64,000 nucleotides of DNA from CAVYXK01 sp963708245 (GTDB lineage: Bacteria > Pseudomonadota > Alphaproteobacteria > Acetobacterales > Acetobacteraceae): assembly GCA_963708245.1 (NCBI GenBank), contig OY970201.1, forward strand, positions 3,782,001 to 3,846,000. The letters run 5' to 3'. The notes below the pieces were generated by a model, which saw only the letters and a list, made by a program, of their open reading frames with translations, was not told the origin of the DNA and did not search any database. Position numbers and translations under genes: made by a program. Positions 43,823 to 51,954 of the stretch are shown here, piece after piece; the stretch's first letter is position 1, and every line of letters begins with the position of its first letter.

Positions 43823-46537
43823 TCAGAGCGTGGCGTTTTGCGCCTTCCTGCGATCCCGCACTTCGGTTGGGAACCGGACCAGCGCGGCCGTGAGCGGTTC
43901 CTTGAAGTTCGGGTGGCCTTCCTCGAGCAATGGCGCCAGTTTGTTGATTGCCTCCTGCAATTCCGTGTCCATGGTCGCCTTGTCTTTGGCCAACTTGTCC
44001 ACATTCGCGGCAGCTGCCGGTACCTTGTCCGAGATCAGCCCGTATTTAGTTAGCACGACACATTTGCCCATCAGGTATCTCAGCACGATCGACGGCCGGG
44101 TGTTAGCACATTTTACCAGATATTTGGACTTGCGGACGATATCGCGGATGTCCTTGTCGCCTTCCGGACCCTCCGGGACCTCGGTCATCAGCTTCGGATT
44201 GATCGCATTGATCTCGTTCTGGAAATTCGCACGCGGGGGCGCCGCGGCCCGGCGCTTCTCCTGCGCGTTGACTTCTTCCATCGCTTTTTTTGCATCCTCG
44301 ATCTCCTTGAGATCGTCGCCCTGAAGGAATTCGCCCTTCCTGGCAAACTTGACGGTACCCTTGAGCTCGTCCCAGTTCTTTAGGATTTCACGAAGCTCAA
44401 CAAGGGTGATCACCTCATTGTGCGTCTTTGCAGAAGCATCGCCTCCATTCTGGATGTAATTGTCTATTGTGAGATTTTTCACCTTCTTGTAGTCGGTAAC
44501 GTCTTTCCACTTCACGCCGTCGAGGCAGTAATACACCGGCTTGCCCTCTGCCTTGGCCCACCACAGCCCGGCCTTGCAGGCGAGGCCACCCATGAACTTG
44601 GCCGGCGCGATGCCGGCGATTTCCGCCACCGTGATCGGGTCCTTGTCCTTTCGGTCCCCCGCTGGCTGGTCGAGCGCCGGACGGGCAAACCGGCCCTTCG
44701 GCATCTGTACCGCCAACTCGAGGAGGAAGTTCGTCGCCGCCGACTTGAAACTGCCTACGAATTCCTCTTCCGCCTTCATCTCCATCACTGCTTTCCGTAT
44801 TCCCTCCGCCTGCTGCTGTTCCTCTGCGGTTCCTTTCGCGAGCCGTTCAGCTTCTGCTTCATTTCTTCTGATCCTCTCCTCCGCCGGCGCGGCTTTCAGA
44901 GTCTCAATCGCCTGCTCCACCGTATTGGCTTCTTTTGTCCTATCGGCGAGTTTCTTTTCCGCCAGCATCTTCTTCACTCGTCTCTCTATTTCGTCCGCCT
45001 GCTGCTTTTCATCCGGGCTCCCTCTCTTGAGCCTTCTAGCCCTCCCTTCAAGGCTCCGAATTCTCGCTTCCTCGTCGGGTAACTTCCTGAGAGTCTCTAT
45101 ATAACTCTCTACCGCATCGATTTTTGTGTCGGGTACTCTTTTGAGCGTCTCTAGCTCACTTTTGAGCGTCTCCACTTCCTTACGAAGCTCGAGAAGTTCG
45201 CTTTCCTTGCCCAAAATTTCGTCGGCTCCGAATTGCCTGTGGACGTATTTTTGATTTGATTGATTCCGCCGAATGGCCCCAATTGCCTTGTCGACAAACT
45301 CCGCTGCTGCGGCCTTCGGATCTGTCAGCAACTTGTCGTACCCGTCGGGCTTAATTGCCTCCTTTTCGATGGCATCCCACAACTCCCACATGCGCAAGGG
45401 CTGATTGCCAGTCGCCGTCTCATGCGCAGCCTCCACGTATGGCAAGCGGACTTCCTCGAAACCCCAGATGGTGCCAGGGTTGTTGTCGCGGAACTCCTTT
45501 ACCAATGGTGAGGCCTTCACCTTATTCCAGTCGGTCAGCACCTCAGCCTTGCCCGACGCTGCGAGATGTTCGAGAACGGCTTCCGCATTCTCGATCTTGA
45601 GTTTGTGACCGTCGCTCTCGAACGTCAGGGTTCCCGCTTTCTTCTCGCCGACTTCCTTGACGTATTTGCCAAGAACATGTTGGAGCGGCTTCACGAAGCC
45701 GCTCCATACCCCTTCGTTGCCATCCAGCGAATCGTCGCCCACGTTGAACGGTAGAGTAGTGTCGACGCCCAGATTGATGAGCTCCTTGATTGGCCCGACG
45801 TGTCCCCCGTTCCAAAGACCGCAGATGACGCGTGGACCCAGGCCCTGTTTGGTCGAGGCCAGTCCGTCAAACTCATCGTTCCACGTCTTTTTATCGATCT
45901 GCCCGGCCAAGAGCTTGAACAACTCCGGGTCGAGGTGCAGGTCCGGGTTCAGTTCCGGGCTGTTCTTGTCCTGTTTGTTCTTCCTGGCGATCGCCAGCAA
46001 TGCCTCGCTCACGACTTCCGTCTTCCTGTCGCCGAGCAATTGCCCGAGGTCCCGGTCTTTCAGGTTCTTGGGGTCGGCCGCGCTGAGGAGCAAGCCGCCC
46101 ATTTGCGGATTTGCCGCCATGCCCTGCATGCCTTTCTTGCTGCCGAGCATGGCCTCACGGATCGCCTTCTTGGTCGCGCCCTGCATGTCCGCGCGGCGAT
46201 AAATCTTGTCGAGATTATCCCAGTTTCCGTCCTTGATCGCCGCATCGGCCTCGATATGACCGGAGAGGCGCTCCTCTGGAAGCTCCGGCGTGGTTTGTTG
46301 TGCTTGTTGGCTCTGCGTGGCTGTTGCTTGAATCGGCTGCTGATTCTGCGTTGCCATCGCCTGATTCAGCGGTGCCGTAGGTTGCTGCGGGCGCACGGCT
46401 GTCAAGGGCTCGAAATTGAACGCCACCAGCAGGTGGTTCACCGCGTCGAGCAGGCCCAAGCGCTCCAGGACTTCTGCGGCGTCGGCACGCTGGTCGTCGT
46501 CGATGGTGTCAGCAAGCAGCTTGGTCGACGTACTCAT
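43823..46537 (-). CDS. Large protein of unknown function with coiled coil (904 aa)
   Basis: Unlike any enzyme I know. N-terminus: helical (VLERLGLLDAVNHLLVAFNF), then a Gln/Thr/Pro-rich linker (~50-85). Residues ~90-440 are a mixed domain with WNDEFDGLASTKQGLG and GLWNGGHVGPIKELINLGVD. Residues ~455-600 are a highly charged coiled coil (LLELRKEVETLKSELETLKR; KQQADEIERRVKKMLAEKK). The C-terminal ~290 residues carry YYCLDGVKWKDVTDYKKVKN, ITLVELREILKNWDEL and DIVRKSKYLVKCANTRPSIV. No signal peptide or membrane helix. GGAGGGAGATCG precedes its ATG. GC appears lower and Lys higher than in neighbours. It could be an injected or intracellular effector; this is inference. Confidence 0.75.
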   Translation of the reverse strand: MSTSTKLLADTIDDDQRADAAEVLERLGLLDAVNHLLVAFNFEPLTAVRPQQPTAPLNQAMATQNQQPIQATATQSQQAQQTTPELPEERLSGHIEADAAIKDGNWDNLDKIYRRADMQGATKKAIREAMLGSKKGMQGMAANPQMGGLLLSAADPKNLKDRDLGQLLGDRKTEVVSEALLAIARKNKQDKNSPELNPDLHLDPELFKLLAGQIDKKTWNDEFDGLASTKQGLGPRVICGLWNGGHVGPIKELINLGVDTTLPFNVGDDSLDGNEGVWSGFVKPLQHVLGKYVKEVGEKKAGTLTFESDGHKLKIENAEAVLEHLAASGKAEVLTDWNKVKASPLVKEFRDNNPGTIWGFEEVRLPYVEAAHETATGNQPLRMWELWDAIEKEAIKPDGYDKLLTDPKAAAAEFVDKAIGAIRRNQSNQKYVHRQFGADEILGKESELLELRKEVETLKSELETLKRVPDTKIDAVESYIETLRKLPDEEARIRSLEGRARRLKRGSPDEKQQADEIERRVKKMLAEKKLADRTKEANTVEQAIETLKAAPAEERIRRNEAEAERLAKGTAEEQQQAEGIRKAVMEMKAEEEFVGSFKSAATNFLLELAVQMPKGRFARPALDQPAGDRKDKDPITVAEIAGIAPAKFMGGLACKAGLWWAKAEGKPVYYCLDGVKWKDVTDYKKVKNLTIDNYIQNGGDASAKTHNEVITLVELREILKNWDELKGTVKFARKGEFLQGDDLKEIEDAKKAMEEVNAQEKRRAAAPPRANFQNEINAINPKLMTEVPEGPEGDKDIRDIVRKSKYLVKCANTRPSIVLRYLMGKCVVLTKYGLISDKVPAAAANVDKLAKDKATMDTELQEAINKLAPLLEEGHPNFKEPLTAALVRFPTEVRDRRKAQNATL

Positions 46538-46558
46538 CGATCTCCCTCCGATTTGTGA

Positions 46559-47263
46559 TCAGTTGGAGGCTGCGAGCTTGCGCTCCAGTTCCTGCAACGC
46601 CGCGCCGATGACATTGCGGACCGGCACGGGCACACCGAGGCCATTGGCTTCGACAGCCTGTATCCGCCCCCGCCCGTCCTTCTCGAGCCAGCTGCGGGTT
46701 CCCGCGACCGCTGCCAACGCAGCGTCACGCGCCTGCGCGCGTTTGTCCGGGCCGGCCTGGTCGAACGACATGAGTGCGCTGGTCATGGTGACGCGGACAC
46801 CCTCGAACAGTTGTTCGACGTCGGCTGCCAGGTCGTTCAAAACCGGAATTCGCAGCTTGCGCAGGCGGTCACTGAGCTGGCGTAGTTGGTCGTCAACCGA
46901 GTCCTTTGCCGCCTGCCAAACCGACAACGCCCCCGTGGCTGGCATTGCGCCGCCGCTCGACGTCACCGGCGCGAGGCGATCGATCGCGCCCGTAAGTGCG
47001 GCAACCAGTTTGCGTGCGGTTGCGGCGTCGCCCTTTCCAAGCGCCTGCTGGAAGGCGCGCAGCGCGGCAGCGAGCGCATCCTGCCGGTCGGGTGCGTTCT
47101 GGATCGCCTGACGGACCCGCTCCCCGAGCGCCGGCATGGCTACCTGCAGCGTGGCGACGTCATTTTCCGCTGACGGCGCGCCCGCCTCGGCTCCGCCGGC
47201 GCGATCGGCTCCAGCGACGAAGCCGAGAACACGCTTGATCCAGTCATTCTGGGCTTCTGACAT
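46559..47263 (-). CDS. Helical partner protein (234 aa), first gene of a two-gene unit
   Basis: Starts MSEAQNDWIKRVLGFVAGAD; longer starts at 47290 (ATG) and 47353 (TTG) exist. It is almost wholly helical and Ala-rich. A middle block LSVWQAAKDSVDDQLRQLSDRL and a C-terminal IQAVEANGLGVPVPVRNVIGAALQEL resemble, from memory, helical segments that recur in large repeat proteins of uncertain function in Rhodospirillales. The gap to the 904-residue gene is 21 bases on the same strand, so both are one transcript. Partner, chaperone or adaptor for the large protein is the simplest reading. Confidence 0.65.
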   Translation of the reverse strand: MSEAQNDWIKRVLGFVAGADRAGGAEAGAPSAENDVATLQVAMPALGERVRQAIQNAPDRQDALAAALRAFQQALGKGDAATARKLVAALTGAIDRLAPVTSSGGAMPATGALSVWQAAKDSVDDQLRQLSDRLRKLRIPVLNDLAADVEQLFEGVRVTMTSALMSFDQAGPDKRAQARDAALAAVAGTRSWLEKDGRGRIQAVEANGLGVPVPVRNVIGAALQELERKLAASN

Positions 47264-47525
47264 CACCCACCTCGAAAACGCTTCAGCCATACCGTAGGGG
47301 TTGCGCGACCTAGCATCCCCGCGGACCGTCCTATCTGGCCCGTGGCACGACAATCAGAGTGAGAAGCGCGGCAAGCAGGATGAGAAAGTCCGATGGCGCC
47401 ATCGGAACATTAGACGGGTTGTTTGACGCCGGCAAGGGCGCTGTCGCGGTCTAATTGTCGCTGGGCGACAGTCTATTGTTCTCGTCAATTGTCGCACGTG
47501 TTGGTGACCGGCCCGGTCCAGTGCG

Positions 47526-47640
47526 GCGCCGGTTCTCGCGGTAGTCGGCCGGACCGGCGTAGCCACCGAGGTACCCGCCATCGACTTCGACCGTCTCGCC
47601 CTCGCCGCCGACCCGCATGCCCTTCATCTCGGATGCCAAG
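47526..47640 (-). pseudogene. IS1595-type transposase fragment
   Basis: The minus strand encodes MKGMRVGGEGETVEVDGGYL followed by GGYAGPADYRENRR, which matches the region around the first catalytic Asp of ISXO2/IS1595-family transposases. About 35 residues survive from ~300. No element ends are visible. The fragment lies just upstream of the two-gene unit and suggests past mobility. Confidence 0.55.
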
Positions 47641-47684
47641 ATCTGACCACTTGTTCGCGATGATGAAGGCGTCAGCTTCGCAGC

Positions 47685-47810
47685 GTCGTTGCAAGATTGT
47701 CTCCCGCCGGGCGAGCAAGCCGGTGCCTGGTCGTCTCCCCTGATAGTCGGGCGTAGCCAGGACCGTGGTGAGCGCGGCCTGATCATGAAACGCGTTGATG
47801 GTGACCACCG
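47685..47810 (-). pseudogene. GFA-family protein fragment
   Basis: Reads VTINAFHDQAALTTVLATPD then YQG and an altered tail with LLARRE. The intact GFA gene at 49204-49623 has INTNALHDRAAFTAAPAAPD in the same place. Only the C-terminal third remains, without the zinc-binding Cys pairs. It shows the island contains debris of a second GFA gene. Confidence 0.5.
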
Positions 47811-47955
47811 CCGGGGCTCCGACCCACAGGGTCCCACCCGCGCGGCGGGTCCGGCTTCTGCTGCGGCGAGGCCCTCACCCGGTTCGATGCTCGGGCCGTC
47901 CCGATAACCGAAATGACACTTGACACCACGAGGACTAATTTCCTATAATGCCGCC

Positions 47956-48411
47956 ATGTCCGGCAACGCCACACCGAACCACCCCAACCTCGCCGACCAG
48001 CTCCCGGCCGAGGTCTACTACCAACTCGTCCACTCGCTGTGCCTTACGCTGCCTCCGCCTCTCACCGACAGCCCGGAAGACCTGGCCCGACGCAACCATT
48101 CCGCCATCGCCCGCATCGCCGCGCTACAGCCGGCCAACGCCGCCGAGGCCGATGTCGCCGCGCTCTACGTCGCCGCCTCCGAGCAGTGGAAGGATTCCCT
48201 GCGTCTCGCCCAGGAAGCAGACACAACGTCATACTGGGCACAGAAATGCCGCTCCCAGGCCAACAGCATGATGCGCCAGTCGCAGAGCGCGCTGCGGCTG
48301 CTGTTGCGCATGCAAGAAGCCCGACAGAAGCTGGAGAAGAACCAAGAAGCCCGCGACCGCGCCGCCTGGACCGAGCATTGCGCCATCGGCTTGATGGCAC
48401 AGGCGCTGTGA
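47956..48411 (+). CDS. Hypothetical protein, frame ending at an in-frame TGA (151 aa)
   Basis: MSGNATPNHPNLADQLPAEV starts at the ATG 47956; an upstream in-frame ATG is less likely. The body is helical (DVAALYVAASEQWKDSLRLAQ; RSQANSMMRQSQSALRLLLRM) and ends WTEHCAIGLMAQAL. I recall near-identical proteins recurring in Acetobacteraceae and relatives, sometimes several per genome, of unknown role. The TGA at 48409-48411 interrupts a longer frame that continues in phase to 48690, so this is probably a truncated product unless the stop is read through. No signal peptide. Confidence 0.7.
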   Translation: MSGNATPNHPNLADQLPAEVYYQLVHSLCLTLPPPLTDSPEDLARRNHSAIARIAALQPANAAEADVAALYVAASEQWKDSLRLAQEADTTSYWAQKCRSQANSMMRQSQSALRLLLRMQEARQKLEKNQEARDRAAWTEHCAIGLMAQAL

Positions 48412-48690
48412 CCGCAGCCGGCGCCCGCGACGATTGCCAAGGCACCCACGCCGCCGCTGGCGCCAAAGCCGCGACCGCAACCCACGCCGGCGACGCAACC
48501 CCAGCCCGCCCTCCTCGCCGCCGCCGGGCACGACACAGCCGTCTCTCCACAAAGGGCCGCACTGATCCGCCTGATGGAGACATTGAACAACCCGCCACCC
48601 GACGGCGATTGGGTTCAGTCGCTCATCACCGCCCTTATCGCACCTCCCACCACGCTGGACCGCCCGTTCGCCGAAGCCCGCACGGCCTAG
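48412..48690 (+). pseudogene. Downstream half of the split hypothetical gene
   Basis: In the same frame after TGA 48409-48411 the DNA reads PQPAPATIAKAPTPPLAPKP, a Pro/Ala linker, then the organised end RAALIRLMETLNNPPPDGDW and VQSLITALIAPPTTLDRPFA before TAG 48688-48690. This looks like a natural C-terminal domain. Without an ATG and ribosome-binding site it would be made only by readthrough, giving a 244-residue protein. Confidence 0.6.
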
Positions 48691-49203
48691 CGCCCCTGCC
48701 CTTGCGGCTACGGTTTTCACCTATCCGCGGAAGGAATCAGCAGCGCTGGGATAAAGTTCTGTGGTTCACCCGCAGAGCCGCGAAGCCACAGAAACACATT
48801 ACTTCGATTGCCAAAACGGGATTGCCCACCTCGCGGGAGCGCCGCCCGGCAACATGGCGACCTCCGTGGCGCTCCGTGCATCCTCTGTGGTGCTCCGTGT
48901 GAACCCTTCTCATCGCCGCCGGTAATCGTTCCGCGGATGTACGACGGCTGCAGCCCCTTGCGGCAGAGAGTTTGGGGAAGGGGGCCGTCCCATGCCTCCG
49001 TCAGCGTGAATCTGTGGTTTCCCTTGAATTTATCTGACCACGCGATCCAGCTGTCTCGCGCACAGCGAAATGAGACAGCGATGAGAATAGAGCGAATTCA
49101 CGGCGACGGGAAAGCAGAGCACCACAGATATCTCTCCCGCTTTGCGGCAGAGGTGGACGGAGCCTTGGTCGGCGTGCCTGGGTTCACCAAACGCGGGCAG
49201 ACA
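48691..49203. other. Intergenic region with short repeated phrases, no gene seen
   Basis: About 500 bases. Near 48760-48795 a TGTGG ... CCACA pair brackets the sequence; near 48861-48905 CTCCGTGGCGCTCCGTG and a related GTGGTGCTCCGTG recur. Near 49134 a CTCTCCCGCTTTGCGGCAGAG palindrome resembles the one after kdpC. None is spaced like CRISPR. It looks like accumulated intergenic repeats in the accessory island. Confidence 0.45.
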
Positions 49204-49623
49204 TCAGCGGTGCATAATCGCCGGAGTCCAGTTCGCCGCCCGGCGAACAAGCCGCGCCTCTGTCGTCTCCCCATCGTAGTCGGGGGCAGCCGGCGCCGCG
49301 GTGAACGCCGCCCGATCATGCAGCGCGTTGGTGTTGATCACCGCGCGCAGGCCCGATCCGGTCTCGCACACCGCGCCGATATAGACCCCGCACCGCCTAC
49401 AAATCAGGTAATCCGCGGTGCGTGACCCGAACCGGTACGGCTCGACAAGGCTCCAGTCGTCCGACCAGATTTCGAACAGCCCGTCAGGGTCCGAAACAGT
49501 GCGCGTCGCGTGTGCCCGGCAGAATGAACAGGCGCAGGAGCGCAACGCATTCTCCGCCGGCGACTTGGTCAGACGCAGCCGCGTGCGAATCACCCCGCAA
49601 TGACAGCTTCCGACATGCTCCAT
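49204..49623 (-). CDS. GFA (glutathione-dependent formaldehyde-activating) family protein
   Basis: A 139-residue zinc-binding protein. The first zinc pair is in GSCHCGVIRTRLRL (residues ~6-11), the second in CACSFCRAHA (~31-36), and CRRCGVYIGAV (~76-79) completes the Cys set. The founding enzyme was thought to aid formaldehyde-glutathione adduct formation, but most members lack a proven function. All Cys pairs are intact. It lies 34 bases from the glutathione transferase gene, which supports a glutathione link, and a fragment of a second copy lies at 47685-47810. Confidence 0.85.
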   Translation of the reverse strand: MEHVGSCHCGVIRTRLRLTKSPAENALRSCACSFCRAHATRTVSDPDGLFEIWSDDWSLVEPYRFGSRTADYLICRRCGVYIGAVCETGSGLRAVINTNALHDRAAFTAAPAAPDYDGETTEARLVRRAANWTPAIMHR

Positions 49624-49657
49624 CTCAAGCCCCGTCGTCAGCCGCGCCCGGACTGCC

Positions 49658-50284
49658 TCAGACCAGCGGACGCGCGATGTGCTCCTTGTACACCGGCCGC
49701 GTCAGCAGCCGGTCGTACCACGCGCGCAGATGCGGGATCTCAGGCCGGTCGAACTCCATGGTGAACCAGCGGTGCACGTGCACGCCCCACGCAATGTCGC
49801 ACAGCGCCAGCTCGTTGCCGGCAATGAAGGGATGCTTCCCCAACTCCGCCGCGATCATCCCCCAGGCGCGCCCGGCGTCCTTGATGGCTTGCGCGATCGC
49901 CGCCTGGTCCCGCTGCTCCGGCTTCGTGCGCACCAAGCCGAGGAAGATCACGCCCTGCGGCCGGTTCATCACCGTCTGCTGCGCATCGAGCCAGCGATCG
50001 ACATTGGCGCGCGCATGCTGATCCTGCGGCCAAAGCGTCGTCGTCGGCACATGAGCGTTGCAGAGGTAACGCAGGATGGCATTGCTCTCCCACAGCGTGA
50101 AATCATCCTCCTGCAAAGTCGGCACCAGCCCGGTCGGATTCATCGCGCGATACTCGGCGGTGTCGGTCTTGCCGAACGGTCCGCCGACATCGATCCGCTC
50201 GTAGGGCAGCTTCAGCTCTTCGAGCAGCCAGATCACCTTCATCACATTGCTGGACGTGCTGCGGCCCCACAGAATGCGGCGCAT
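49658..50284 (-). CDS. Glutathione S-transferase family protein
   Basis: A 208-residue enzyme from the ATG at 50284. The thioredoxin-like N-terminal domain has STSSNVMKVIWLLEELKLPY (residues ~9-28), the cis-Pro segment NPTGLVPTLQEDDF (~50) and the glutathione-binding ESNAILRYL (~67). A helical C-terminal domain has FIAGNELALCDIAWGVHVHRW (~160), the typical N-capping Asp box. It should conjugate or transfer glutathione in the cytoplasm. It is upstream of the GFA gene on the same strand and divergent from dsbB. Confidence 0.9.
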   Translation of the reverse strand: MRRILWGRSTSSNVMKVIWLLEELKLPYERIDVGGPFGKTDTAEYRAMNPTGLVPTLQEDDFTLWESNAILRYLCNAHVPTTTLWPQDQHARANVDRWLDAQQTVMNRPQGVIFLGLVRTKPEQRDQAAIAQAIKDAGRAWGMIAAELGKHPFIAGNELALCDIAWGVHVHRWFTMEFDRPEIPHLRAWYDRLLTRPVYKEHIARPLV

Positions 50285-50367
50285 CGCGGTCTCCTCCTTC
50301 ACACTCTGGATCGGCCAAAGTCTAGGCCGGTTGCACCGAACCGGGAAGCCGGGCAAACCGGCACCCC

Positions 50368-50871
50368 ATGACGAGACCGCGCGAGCACACCGTCGCCGCA
50401 CTTTCGGCGTTGGCCGCCGGTGCGGCGCTCGGGATCGCACTGGCTGCCGAGCACCTGGGCGGGATGGTCCCCTGTGCGCTCTGCCTGCTGGAGCGCTGGC
50501 CCTATCGCATCGCGATCGTGCTGTCGCTGGCGGCGTGTTTTCTGCCGGCCGCGCTCGCCCGCCTGACGCTCGCTCTGGTCGCGCTGGCGATGCTGGCCGG
50601 CACCGCGTTGGGCGCCGTGCATGTCGGGGTGGAGCAGGGTTGGTGGCGTAGCCCGCTCCCGGAATGCGCCGCGCCGCGGATCACCGCCGGCAGCCTCGCC
50701 CAGCGGCTGGCGGCAATGCCGGCGCGACCGGCCAAGCCCTGCGATGCGCCGACCTTCCTGATCCCGCACCTGCCGCTCTCGATGGCGGCAATGAACCTGA
50801 TCTATGCCCTGTCCTTCGCGCTACTGTTGGCGATCTTCCTCTGGCGCGCCGGATCGGGCAGACGAGAATGA
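50368..50871 (+). CDS. dsbB: DsbB-family disulfide oxidoreductase
   Basis: A 167-residue inner-membrane protein with four helices. The quinone-side redox pair is CALC in VPCALCLLERWPYR (residues ~36-45), with the Arg that contacts ubiquinone; the second pair is ECAAP (~94) and KPCDAP (~121) in the periplasmic loop. It reoxidises DsbA and passes electrons to ubiquinone. It overlaps coq7 (ubiquinone synthesis) by four bases (ATGA), which is functionally sensible since DsbB needs that quinone. Confidence 0.88.
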   Translation: MTRPREHTVAALSALAAGAALGIALAAEHLGGMVPCALCLLERWPYRIAIVLSLAACFLPAALARLTLALVALAMLAGTALGAVHVGVEQGWWRSPLPECAAPRITAGSLAQRLAAMPARPAKPCDAPTFLIPHLPLSMAAMNLIYALSFALLLAIFLWRAGSGRRE

Positions 50872-51401
50872 GACTGCCAGGCGATCTACCGCAGCGTGCC
50901 GCGGTGCACCGGATGATCCGGGTCGATCACGCCGGCGAGTACGGTGCAGCACGCATCTACGCCGGCCAGATCGCGCTGCTCGGCCGCAGTGAGACCGGCC
51001 CCGTGCTGCGCCACATGCAAGCCCAGGAACAGCGCCATCTGGCGGCCTTCGAGGCATTGATCGGCCGCCGCCGCGTCCGCCCCACCGCCCTCCTGCCGCT
51101 TTGGCACTTGGCCGGATACGCGCTCGGCGCTGCCACCGCCGCGTTGGGGCCCCGCGCGGCCATGGCCTGCACAGTCGCGGTCGAGGAGGCGATCGACGCG
51201 CACTATGCCAGCCAGGTCGCCGCCCTCGAGGACTCCGAACCGGAACTGAAAGCCACCCTGGAAGAGTTCCGTGCCGAGGAGCTCGAGCACCGCGACATCG
51301 GGCTGGCGCACGGGGCCACCGATGCGCTGGGCTATCGGCTGCTGTCGGCCGCGATCAAGGCCGGTTGCCGCGCCGCAATCGCGCTCAGCGAACGGATCTG
51401 A
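50868..51401 (+). CDS. coq7: Demethoxyubiquinone hydroxylase (COQ7)
   Basis: A 177-residue di-iron monooxygenase in ubiquinone synthesis. The start is fixed by the ATGA overlap with dsbB. Iron ligands are seen in order: Glu in MIRVDHAGEYGAARIY (~25), ExxH in QAQEQRHLAAFE (~57), Glu in VAVEEAIDAHYASQ (~107) and ExxH in EEFRAEELEHRDIG (~140). The length fits the short alphaproteobacterial form. It is coupled to dsbB. Confidence 0.93.
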   Translation: MRLPGDLPQRAAVHRMIRVDHAGEYGAARIYAGQIALLGRSETGPVLRHMQAQEQRHLAAFEALIGRRRVRPTALLPLWHLAGYALGAATAALGPRAAMACTVAVEEAIDAHYASQVAALEDSEPELKATLEEFRAEELEHRDIGLAHGATDALGYRLLSAAIKAGCRAAIALSERI

Positions 51402-51555
51402 CCGACAACCGGGGTGGACGCGATGCGCTAAAGCCACAATCGAGGGAGTTCGCCCGGGCCGTCGATTCGAAGCTTGCGTTTTGGTCGCCGCCTGCACAAC
51501 GCTACGGCAGCCAAATCTCCGGCGAGGGGGCCGCACAGGAGAAGGAGCCGCAAGC

Positions 51556-51846
51556 ATGATCGCACGTGCCGCGGGAGCACTGGCTCTCGGCTTTGCCGCA
51601 GTGGTCGGATCGCCGAACCCCGCTAACGCGAGGATGGACCTGCAACTTGGTCCGGACGGCCTGCAGGACAGTAGCGGTACTCTTATCACCATAGGGACGG
51701 CTGGGATGGCCTCGCAAGTGGCCGATTCCTATAAGCGGGCAAAAGGCAGCGATCCCTATTGCTTCAATATACCCAGCGAACGACCAGTCGAAAGCGCTCC
51801 TGGGATCGTATTCCGCATACCGTTCGGCGACGACGGGTCGCGCTGA
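51556..51846 (+). CDS. Small secreted hypothetical protein (96 aa)
   Basis: Begins MIARAAGALALGFAAVVGSP, a signal peptide that probably ends near NANA/ANA. AGGAGAAGGAGCC precedes the ATG. The mature part contains RMDLQLGPDGLQDSSGTLIT and one Cys (DPYCFNIPSE). It sits alone between coq7 and a peptide-binding protein. I recognise no function. Confidence 0.55.
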   Translation: MIARAAGALALGFAAVVGSPNPANARMDLQLGPDGLQDSSGTLITIGTAGMASQVADSYKRAKGSDPYCFNIPSERPVESAPGIVFRIPFGDDGSR

Positions 51847-51954
51847 AGACAGCACGAACATAGGCACGGCGAGCGCCCCACCCCTGCCGGGCGGCGCTCT
51901 GGTCCGTGCCGCCTGTTCCATACTATACCTCCCCTCAACCAACAGGGGAGCAGG

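Noticed and set aside
48860..48905. Repeated CTCCGTGG/GCTCCGTG phrases as a possible CRISPR
   Set aside because: Units are short, unequal and adjacent, without spacers of constant length. They look like a dispersed intergenic repeat.
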